A stretch of DNA of 64,000 bases, from assembly GCF_037975245.1 (NCBI RefSeq), contig NC_092569.1, positions 34,200,668 through 34,264,667 of the forward strand, read 5' to 3'. The position numbers and the translations under genes are program-made. Positions 46,601 to 58,600 of this stretch are shown piece by piece; positions within the stretch are counted from its first letter, which is position 1, and every line of letters starts with the position of its first letter. The notes under the pieces are model-generated. The model was given only the letters and a program-made list of their open reading frames with translations, did not search any database and had not been told where the DNA came from. Source of the stretch: Apostichopus japonicus (Eukaryota > Echinodermata > Holothuroidea > Aspidochirotida > Stichopodidae).

Positions 46601-49600
46601 GGAACAAGCCACTATGATGTTTTGGACAACTGAATGTGTTTCCTATTTACCTGATCTGCTTGATATGATGCTAAATTTCATTTCCCTATCAAGTTTTAGG
46701 GGATGTGTTTGCCAGCAGCAGCAATATAACAATTATTTAAGTTGGTAAAAGACATCATTTTTCAAAGCGTTATTATTGGTTCACCGTAGGGAAACAACAT
46801 GTAGAAACTGAACAGGACTCAGCATGTGGTTTATATTATTATTATCATCATAAAGATGGTCATTATAAAGAGCGTCCCTAGATATATAGAGACACAGCTC
46901 ATGAGTAAAACGTTTCACAGTTTTCATTAGTTATTCCAAACTGGAACCTAAACAGCTTTCAAAGAAAACATGATATAAAGTAAGCATAAAAAAGTCAAAA
47001 TTTTCAATATTCCATTCACTTTAATTTTCAAGTGTTTGACAGAAAACACGAGCAACTACTGATTCGCGGATTCTTGCTTGTTTCCTTACCTTCATCAGTA
47101 ATGGAATCTTCCTTGTCCTTAGGTCCTTAGAAACTAATTGGTCCTACTACTGATTTGCGGATTCTTGCTTGTTTCCTTACCTTCATCAGTAATGGAATCT
47201 TCCTTGTCCTTAGAAACTAATTGGTCCTACTACTGATTTGCGGATACTTGCTTGTTTCCTTACCTTCATCAGTAATGGAATCTTCCTTGTCCTTAGAAAC
47301 TAATTGGTCCTCTTTGGAGAGATTTGATTGGTCCTCCCTCTCCTCTTGAGGTGTATCATCCATGTCAGTACAAGGTAGAGTATCTTCCGTGGGTTCATTC
47401 TGAAATGGTGCTTCTGCTTGTGTGCTACTCTCATCCAAGTCTGTGTCCTCTGAATCCAGCGTATCAAATGCCACGTCTTTTAATTTCTGAAGATAACAAA
47501 TGAGCAGAAAGATCATGATAAACAACAAAAACATTGATGGGGCTTGTGCATGATAAACAACAATAACCTAGATGGGGCTTGTGCATGATAAACAACAATA
47601 ACCTAGATGGGGCTCGTGCATGATAAACAACAATAACCTAGATGGAGCTTGTGCATGATAAACAACAATAACATAGATGGGGCTTGTGCATGATAAACAA
47701 CAATAACCTAGATGGGGCTTGTGCATGATAAACAACAATAACCTAGATGGGGCTTGTGCATGATAAACAACAATAACCTAGATAGAGCTTGTGCATGATA
47801 AACAACAATAACATAGATGGGGCTCGTGCATGATAAACAACAATAACCTAGATGGAGCTTGTGCATGATAAACAACAATAACCTAGATGGGGCTTGTGCA
47901 TGATAAACAACAATAACATAGATGGGCTCGTGCATGATAAACAACAATAACATAGATGGGGCTCGTGCATGATAAACAACAATAACCTAGATGGGGCTTG
48001 TGCATGATAAACAACAATAACCTAGATGGGGCTCATGCATGATAAACAACAATAACCTAGATGGAGCTTGTGCATGATAAACAACAATAACCTAGATGGG
48101 GCTTGTGCATGATAAACAACAATAACATAGATGGGGCTTGTGCATGATAAACAACAATAACATAGATGGGGCTGGTGCATGATAAACAACAATAACATAG
48201 ATGGGGCTTGTGCATGATAAACAACAATAACATAGATGGGCTCGTGCATGATAAACAGCAATAACCTAGATGGGGCTTGTGCATGATAAACAACAATAAC
48301 ATAGATGGGCTCGTGCATGATAAACAGCAATAACCTAGATGGGGCTTGTGCATGATAAACAGCAATAACCTAGATGGGGCTCATGCATGATAAACAGCAA
48401 TAACCTAGATGGAGCTTGTGCATGATAAACAACAATAACCTAGATGGGGCTTGTGCATGATAAACAACAATAACATAGATGGGCTCGTGCATGATAAACA
48501 ACAATAACATAGATGGGGCTGGTGCATGATAAGCAACAATAACATAGATGGGGCTTGTGCATGATAAACAACAATAACATATATGGGCTCGTGCATGATA
48601 AACAGCAATAACCTAGATGGGGCTTGTGCATGATAAACAACAATAACATAGATGGGCTCGTGCATGATAAACAGCAATAACCTAGATGGGGCTTGTGCAT
48701 GATAAACAGCAATAACATAGATGGGGCTTGTGCATGATAAACAACAATAACCTAGCTGGAGCTTGTGCATGATAAACAACAATAACCTAGATGGGGCTCG
48801 TGCATGATAAACAACAATAACCTAGATGGAGCTTGTGCATGATAAACAACAATAACCTAGATGGGGCTCGTGCATGATAAACAACAATAACATAGATGGG
48901 GCTGGTGCATGATAAACAGCAATAACATAGATGGGGCTTGTGCATGATAAACAACAATAACATAGATGGGCTCGTGCATGATAAACAACAATAACATAGA
49001 TGGGGCTGGTGCATGATAAACAACAATAACATAGATGGGGCTTGTGCATGATAAACAACAATAACATAGATGGGCTCGTGCATGATAAACAACAATAACC
49101 TAGATGGGGCTGGTGCATGATAAACAACAATAACATAGATGGGGCTTGTGCATGATAAACAACAATAACATAGATGGGCTCGTGCATGATAAACAGCAAT
49201 AACCTAGATGGGGCTTGTGCATGATAAACAACAATAACATAGATGGGCTCGTGCATGATAAACAGCAATAACCTAGATGGGGCTTGTGCATGATAAACAG
49301 CAATAACATTGATGGGCTCGTACATGATAAACAACAATAACCTAGATGGGGCTTGTGCATGATAAACAGCAATAACCTAGATGGGGCTTGTGCATGATAA
49401 ACAGCAATAACATAGATGGGCTCGTGCATGATAAACAACAATAACCTAGATGGGGCTTGTGCATGATAAACAACAATAACATAGATGGGGTTCGTGTTTC
49501 TAGGTGACCCAAGGTTTAAATGGACCCTTTCTGGCAGTTTAAGGGGGTACCATCTGCAGATTCCATGAGCTCTTGTGGGTCCTTTTTCATAAGTAACCCA

Positions 49601-52600
49601 GGCCTGCGTGGAAGTCATATTCAGAGATTCCTCATGTACATATTCATCCTTTGATATAACTGGGTCACTTTATCTAGATGACTTTGTTACATTGACTGTA
49701 CAAAGCAAATGGAACAAACCTTCTTCGTAGATGAGCCGTTAAATATGAAGCTATCCATAGTGTCATTCCTGCCAGGGGTCTTTTTAGTCGATAGCATCAA
49801 GGCTTGCTTTGTTGGAGAGAAACTTTCCCTGGGTTTCTTGGCACTCGATTCCAAATCACTGGATTGATTTAGCAGTACTGTGGATGCAATGGATACTGAA
49901 AAGAGAGAAAGAATGTAAAGTATGTTGAAGAGATGACAGGGACTGCTCTTGTAGCAGAGAAACGAAACAAAACAGGAGTTTGTCTTGTATTATCAGAAAG
50001 TGTAGTGAAATTGGATGAATGGACTGGTGGAAGGGGCAAAGCTGACATATTTAGACACCAGGGCCTCAAAGATATGATAAGAATTAAAGAAATATGATTA
50101 ATTACCAACTAAAAGGAGCAAGAGGAACTAATTCCACTAAATTCAGAAACAAAACATTTTTGAATGTAACTACTTCTTGCTGATTTTCAATGAAAACAAT
50201 ACAACAAAAACTGGGTTCCTAATCGCTCCAAACAAGATAGCTGTCTTCATTCCCCCCCCCCCCAGGGGGTTGTAAATGCAAAAACTGTGTCCAGGGCCTA
50301 ACTGGCAAGTGGTGCATCCATAGGGTACTATAGACTAAAAGAAAGTTTCAGGGCTTTATAGGGATATGGTGTGTCCAGTGACATACAGGATCCTATACGG
50401 TGTGTCCAGGGACATGGTGCAGGACCCTATGGGGAAGTTGGTATGCCCACAAGCCCCCTTAAGCCATAAAATGGTATACCGGGTGCCCTACAAGCAGTTT
50501 CATTCTTAGGCATTTTTTGTAAAATTAGTCAACTTTGAACCACAATTTTCAACTGCTCATCAAAGGCTGAACTATTTCACACCTTCAATAATTCTGACTC
50601 ATACTTGGTTCCAAAAATTAACCTAAATCTTTGAACAGGACTACAAAACGAGTGGATACTACCCAGGAACTATAAACCGGTTTCATATAAATGACAGAAA
50701 TTCCACACAATACAACTATGCAAACAAAAGTGCATGGATCAGGAACAACACACAGAGAAGGAACAGCCACAATGACTATTGATGAGGGCATTAGCCTACT
50801 TTGGACTTGGCAAGATAACAAATTAACAAAATAACAAATAACAAAATAACAAAATAACAAGATAACAATTAACAAGATAACAAATTAAAAGCATCTAGGG
50901 TACAACCTTGCTCAGTAGGATCACTTAAAGTTTCTTTAGGAATGGAAATGTGACAAATAAAAACATTTCTAGCCATCTGTGGTCACATTTTGAAGTTGGA
51001 TGTTGCTTAATCTGTATCTCTAATCTATATATATGCCCTCCCACTCTAATCCACACTTTTAATCCTTTATACCTCTTTTCTCATTTCTTCTCTCTGTATC
51101 AGAATCATCCATCTCCACAGCTTGCGTTGCCAATTCATACACACTTGATCTATCTGCAAAGAAGAAAAAAAAGATAAAGAATATAAATACCCATAGCAGC
51201 TAACAAGTTCTCTCCACAAATTTACATTTCTTTCTAGAGAACAGGGATGAGACTGAGGCGGGGAAAAAAAATCTGAAATTTATCGATCGCCGTCCTGGGG
51301 GAGGGGTTTAAGGGGAGGGGGTGTCCCCCTCCCCTTTAGAAATTTTTTGTCAGGTAAGGAGGGCTTAGATGCAAAATGGTGGACTCTAGATGGAATCTAT
51401 CACATTCACGTAACTCGCCAAAAATGTGTGGAATTTCTGCTTGTATAATTTATCCATTAGCTTTTTTGAACCAAAAAAAGGCTTTTTTGCTTGCTTTGTG
51501 CTACTTGATTCCACCACTGGTCAAATTCGGTGTTCCTTCCCTTCACAGTCCAGCATGTTCGGCAAAAAAAAAACAAACAAAAACAAACAAACAAAATTAA
51601 ATTAAATAAAAATAATAATAAAAAACGCGAATTACGAGAAAAAAACGCGAAAATGGAAAAAAAAAAATCGGAAATCCGCGTTTCCGCGGAAGAGTCTCAT
51701 GCCTGAGAGAAAGTTAAAAATTTTATCATGATATCAACCTACCGTTGAATTTGTTTATCAGTCTTGTTGATTTATACAGCAAACAAGTCAAGTCATTGCG
51801 AGTGAATTTCCCTGAGAACAGTCTAAACATTGCTATAAAGTCACAGTATTATTTTTGTGGGGAGTTAACTTCACAAATCTTTGAGTCATTTCACAGTTTG
51901 AAATTAAGTGACTTCAGTTATGAGTCTTTAGAAACACTGACATACATGTACCATTGTTTCTTATCTTTAGCCACTGTTACAATTTTCTTTTTCGTATGAG
52001 TTAAATTTACCTGCCATTTTGATCCTACCAGGATATCCTTCAGAGGCAAACTTTTGCCTTTGCAGAAGATCCTGATAGGATTGCAACTTCAGGCCTTCTA
52101 ACTAAATTACTTACCTTTGCTGGCTTGTTTAAGTAAAAAAGTGGGTTTGTTAACTCTTTCTTTTCTCTTTCATTCTCCTTTCTTGGGGGAAGGGGGAGGG
52201 GGGAGGGAAGGGGTTTGTTCATGATTTCACAGGTTTATAAAGGTGTAATGAATTCTTTTTGTGGGTGGGGAGGGGGAGGGAAGGGGTTTGTTCATGATTT
52301 CACAGGTTTATAAAAGTGTAATGAATTCTTTTTGTGGGTGGGGAGGGAAGGGGTTTGTTCATGATTTCACAGGTTTATAAAGGTGTAATGAATTCTTTTG
52401 TGGGTGGGGAGGGGGAGGGAAGGGGTTTGTTCATGATTTCACAGGTTTATAAAAGTGTAATGAATTCTTTTTGTGGGTGGGGAGGGAAGGGGTTTGTTCA
52501 TGATTTCACAGGTTTATAAAAGTGTAATGAATTCTTTTTGTGGGTGGGGAGGGGGAGGGAAGGGGTTTGTTCATGATTTCACAGGTTTATAAAAGTGTAA

Positions 52601-55600
52601 TGAATTCTTTTTGTGGGTGGGGAGGGGGAGGGAAGGGGTTTGTTCATGATTTCACAGGTTTATAAAGGTGTAATTGAATTCTTTTTGTGGGTGGGGAGGG
52701 GGAGGGAAGGGGTTTGTTCATGATTTCACAGGTTTATAAAGGTGTAATGAATTCTTTTTGTGGGTGGGGAGGGGGGAGGGAAGGGGTTTGTTCATGATTT
52801 CACAGGTTTATAAAGGTGTAATGAATTCTTTTTGTGGGTGGGGAGGAGGAGGGAAGGGGTTTGTTCATGATTTCACAGGTTTATAAAAGTGTAATGAATT
52901 CTTTTTGTGGGTGGGGAGGGGGAGGGAAGGGGTTTGTTCATGATTTCACAGGTTTATAAAAGTGTAATGAATTCTTTTTGTGGGTGGGGAGGGGGAGGGA
53001 AGGGGTTTGTTCATGATTTCACAGGTTTATAAAGGTGTAATGAATTCTTTTTGTGGGTGGGGAGGGGGAGGGAAGGGGTTTGTTCATGATTTCACAGGTT
53101 TATAAAGGTGTAATGAACTCTTTTTGTGGGTGGGGAGGGAAGGGGTTTGTTCATGATTTCACAGGTTTATAAAGGTGTAATGAATTCTTTTGTGGGTGGG
53201 GAGGGGGAGGGAAGGGGTTTGTTCATGATTTCACAGGTTTATAAAAGTGTAATGAATTCTTTTTGTGGGTGGGGAGGGGGAGGGAAGGGGTTTGTTCATG
53301 ATTTCACAGGTTTATAAAAGTGTAATGAATTCTTTTTGTGGGTGGGGAGGGGGAGGGAAGGGGTTTGTTCATGATTTCACAGGTTTATAAAAGTGTAATG
53401 AATTCTTTTTGTGGGTGGGGAGGGGAGGGAAGGGGTTTGTTCATGATTTCACAGGTTTATAAAGGTGTAATTGAATTCTTTTTGTGGGTGGGGAGGGGGA
53501 GGGAAGGGGTTTGTTCATGATTTCACAGGTTTATAAAGGTGTAATGAATTCTTTTTGTGGGTGGGGAGGGGGGAGGGAAGGGGTTTGTTCATGATTTCAC
53601 AGGTTTATAAAGGTGTAATGAATTCTTTTTGTGGGTGGGGAGGGAAGGGGTTTGTTCATGATTTCACAGGTTTATAAAGGTGTAATGAATTCTTTTTGTG
53701 GGTGGGGAGGGGGAGGGAAGGGGTTTGTTCATGATTTCACAGGTTTATAAAAGTGTAATGAATTCTTTTTGTGGGTGGGGAGGGGGAGGGAAGGGGTTTG
53801 TTCATGATTTCACAGGTTTATAAAAGTGTAATGAATTCTTTTTGTCGGTGGGGAGGGGGAGGGAAGGGGTTTGTTCATGATTTCACAGGTTTATAAAGGT
53901 GTAATGAATTCTTTTTGTGGGTGGGGAGGGGGAGGGAAGGGGTTTGTTCATGATTTCACAGGTTTATAAAGGTGTAATGAATTCTTTTTGTGGGTGGGGA
54001 GGGGGAAGGGAAGGGGTTTGTTCATGATTTCACAGGTTTATAAGGTGTAATGAATTCTTTTTGTGGGCCGGGAGGGGAATGGGATGGGGTTCATTCATTG
54101 ATTTGTTTCATACATTACTAAAGTGTAATGAACAACTGATGATATAACTCAAGCAAACAATTATCTATTATTATCAAGAAAAGACAATAGTTTTCCTTTG
54201 TAGTGACTGAAAAATGGTTACCTTCATCGTCGTCATCTTCGGACACCACAGGGACGGCTTGAGTTTCTGCTTCATAAAGACCAGTGGATTTGTCTTTGAA
54301 TAAAAATCATTCAAAGAAATTATTAGGTTAATATCAAGGAGATAAGACAAAAGAATAAAGGCAACTTAACTTTACCAAAAACACAACACCATGGCAACAA
54401 GAAACAATTTTAACAACAGTCTTCTTTTATCTTCGTGTTAAACTGTCTGATTCATTATCAAGTTGATGATCTTTATGACAACCATATAATATCCAGAGGT
54501 ATTTATACTTGTCCTATTGCAAGATTGCTTGCACTCCTACTCACCCCCCCCCCCCCCCCATTGGATTGTACTCCTACTTGTACTATTGCAAGATTGCTTG
54601 CACTCCTACTCTCCCTATTGGATTTGTACTCATAATTGTGCTTCGACATTTTGGAACTTTGGTACTATTAATAGTACAAGAATATCTATTGGTACACATG
54701 CTTTTAGAGGCTTTTAGTTGTACTCACACCAGGAGGAATTCTACTTGTACTCATGATGTGGTACTCGTACTGCAAGATTAACATGACATAAATGACTTGT
54801 TTACACACCTTATACCTGAATGAAACTATTCATGACCAATTCCAGATAATGATGAGGAAGATGCCGACCACACAACTATAGTAAACAAGAGCCCAAGGGC
54901 ACTGTGGTTCCTTGCTTGGGGTATATGACAATACACATAATATTATCAAGCAAGATTGGGCTGAAATAGTCCAAGTAATTGTGGTCCTACATGTTCCCAT
55001 AAAGTAACCAACACTATAGCCAACACTTCTGTGATCACAAAATGTGATCTGATTTTTTATCAAAAGGCACTTTTGAGATCTAAATATGGCGTCGAAAATG
55101 TAAGAAATATAAGAGACCTTCAAGCGTGTCAACAGATATGATAACAATGGTGACCTCAGATGACATGACCTTTAAGTTTCAAAATGTTCCACCACCCCAT
55201 TCACATCTTGTCCCAAAATATCAACCATGTCACACCTTGGCATTGAGATTTAATTGCATTAAATGTCAAAAAATTAACTTTGAACTTGTATGTAACTTCA
55301 CACACAAAGGTCACCCGGAGGTCAACCAATTGACATTTTTGATCGGTGAGACCTAAATAGAGCATGACTGTAAAAATTCAAACATTTTTTCGTTGCCCAT
55401 TTTCTCCCCCCCATAATACTACTTTTTTAACATTAGCTGACCTTTGGTGACCTTGGGATCACATGACTGTTAAGTTTGAAAATATACCCCTATACCATTT
55501 GCAACTTGTCCAAAAAAATCAACCTTGTCACGCCTTGGCACTGGGAGTTATTGTATTAAATGTCTGAAAATTAACTTTGACCTCAAATAACTTCGCACAC

Positions 55601-58600
55601 GAAGGTCAAATGGGGGTCAACCCATTGACATTTATGATCAGAAGGTACCTTTAACATCTGAAAATAGCATCGAAACTGTAAAAATCCACAAAACACGAAA
55701 AGGTCACCAGAGGTCAAATTGAGGTTAAGGGTTACCCAGATGCGGGTCGACAATTGGATTACATTGAAGCAACTCCCAACCCTAACGGACAATTTGTTCT
55801 CAAGTTGTCGCAAAAATACTAGTTTTTATCATTAATTGACCTTTGGTGACCTTGTATCACATGACCGTTAAGTTTGAAAATATTCCCCTATACCATTTGC
55901 AACTACTCCAAAAATATCAACCTTGTCACACCTTGGAACTGGGAGTTATTGCATTAAATTTCTGAAAATTAACTTTGACCTTATATAACTTCGCACACGA
56001 AGGTCACACAGGGGTCAACCCATTGACATTTATGATCAGAAGGTACCTTTAACATCTGAAAATAGCATCGAAACTGTAAAAAATCCACAAAACACGAAAA
56101 GGTCACCCGAGGTCAAATTGAGGTCAAGGGTCACCCAGATGCGGGTCGACAATTGGATTTCATTGAAACAACTCCCAACTCTAACGGACAATTTGTTCTC
56201 AAGTTGTCGCAAAAATACTAGTTTTTATCATTAATTGACCTTTGGTGACCTTGTATCACATAATGGTTAAGTTTGAAAATATTCCCCTATACCATTTGCA
56301 ACTACTCCAAAAATATCAACCTTGTCACACCTTGGAACTGGGAGTTATTGCATTAAATGTCTGAAAATTAACTTTGACCTCAAATAACTTCGCACACGAA
56401 GGTCAAATGGGGGTCAACCCATTGACATTTATGATCAGAAGGTACCTTTAACATCTGAAAATAGCATCGAAACTGTAAAAAATCCACAAAACACGAAAAG
56501 GTCACCCGAGGTCAAATTGAGGTCAAGGGTCACCCAGATGCGGGTCGACAATTGGATTTCATTGAAACAACTCCCAACTCTAACGGACAATTTGTTCTCA
56601 AGTTGTCGCAAAAATACTAGTTTTTATCATTAATTGACCTTTGGTGACCTTGTATCACATAATGGTTAAGTTTGAAAATATTCCCCTATACCATTTGCAA
56701 CTACTCCAAAAATATCAACCTTGTCACACCTTGGAACTGGGAGTTATTGCATTAAATGTCTGAAAATTAACTTTGACCTCATATAACTTCGCACACGAAG
56801 GTCACACGGGGGTCAACCCATTGACATTTATGATCAGAAGTTACCTTTAACATCTGAAAATAGCATCGAAACTGTAAAATTCCACAAAACACTAAAAAGG
56901 TCACCAGAGGTCAAATTGAGGTCAAGGGTCACCCACATGCGGGTCGACAATTGGATTACATTGAAGCAACTCCCAACCCTAACGGACAATTCGTTCTCAA
57001 GTTATCACAAAAATACTAGTTTTTTATCATTAATTGACCTTTGGTGACCTCGGATCACATGACCGTTATGTTTGAAAATATTCCCCCATACCATTTGCAA
57101 CTTGTCTCAAAATATCAACTGTGTAACACCTTGGCACTGGGAGTTATTACACTAAATGTCTGAAAATTAACTTTGACCTCATATAACTTAACATACAAAG
57201 GTCACCTTGGGTCAACTTATGGACATTTTTGATTGATGAGACCTAAATTAGAGCATCAAACTATAAAAAATCAAACATTTTTTCTTTGCCCATTTTCTAC
57301 CCCCAAAATACTAGTTTTTTGACATTAATTGACCTTTGGTGACCTCGGATCACATGACCGTTAAGTTTGAAAATATTCCCCTATACCATTTGCAACTTGT
57401 CCAAAAATATTAACCGTGTCACACCTTGGAACTGGGAGTTGTTGCATTAAATGTCTGAAAATTAACTTTGACCTCGTATAACTTCGCACACGAAGGTCAC
57501 ACGGGTGTCAACCAATTGACATTTTTGATCGGAAGGTACCTTTGATATCCAAATCTAGCATCAAAACCAAACATTTTCTTTTTTGCTCGTTTCCTCCCAA
57601 AATAAGCACATTTTTTCTAATGTGACCTTTGACCTTTTGACCTTGGTTGCAGATGTAGTTTAATCTCCTCATTCCAAAAAACAAAACGAAAAGTCTGTAC
57701 AACCATCCTAACTCCGACCGAAAAACTTTGACCCCATATAACTTCGCACATAAAGGTCACACAGGGTCAACCTATTGACATTTATGATCAGAAGGTACCT
57801 TTGACATCTGAAAATAGCATCGAAACTGTAAAAATCCCAAAAACACGAAAAGGTCACCAGAGGTCAAATTGAGGTCAAGGGTCACCAAGATGCGGGTCGA
57901 CAATTGGATGACATTGAGGCAACTCCCAACCCAAACGGACAATTCGTTCTCAAGTTATCGCAAAAATACTAGTTTTTTATCATTAATTGACCTTTGGTGA
58001 CCTCGGATCACATGACCATTAAGTTTGAAAATGTTCCCCTAACCAGTTCACAACTTGTCCCAAAATATCAACCTTGTCACACATTTGCACTGGGAGTTAT
58101 TGCAGTTTTAATATTTTCTGTTTTTGGACCATAACTGACCTTTGGTGACCTTTGTCAGCACCAAAAACAATAGGGCACACCTTCTCCATATGGCGGATCT
58201 ATAGTCAAAGTTTGGCCTCAATCCAACATTCCCTTATTGAGATAGAGCGTACCCAAGCAAGTGTCACAGACGCACACACACACACACATACACACATACA
58301 CACACACACACACACACGCCAACCTGACTGCATAGGTTCCTTTTGCTAAAGCAAGGAACCAAAAACAGTTTAGTTTACACCTATATATGACATACTTGAG
58401 CTTGTCTGATGGCTGAAAATGCATTTACACATGAAAGGACAAAACTGCACATCCTCTCTCTCCCCTTCCTTGTTCCCTTTCCTCCATGCCCTCCCTTCCC
58501 CCCTACCCTACCCCCTTCTGATCCTCCTACAGGTAAGATTAAATATGCATAATATACATTTGAACTCAAACATAAATCTAACAACATTTAGGCTCTCTAG

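Noticed and set aside
47055-47262. Extra mini-exons of MDC1 from the duplicated donor segments
   Set aside because: The 28-bp acceptor-to-donor pieces would shift the frame, and the extended exon hits a stop; treated as noncoding duplicates.
47514-49495. CRISPR-like regular direct repeats
   Set aside because: Units are contiguous with no unique spacers, the genome is eukaryotic and there are no cas genes; it is a minisatellite.
47530-49618. Several minus-strand open frames of 80-172 codons with repeating LLFIMHKPHL/CYCCLSC units
   Set aside because: They read a 34/35-bp minisatellite in all three phases; unit length is not a multiple of three and the frames end with the array. No signal of selection.
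52334-53520. Frames of 60-63 codons with GRGLFMISQVYK units
   Set aside because: They are satellite translation of the G-rich ~73-bp repeat; no start context or transcript evidence.
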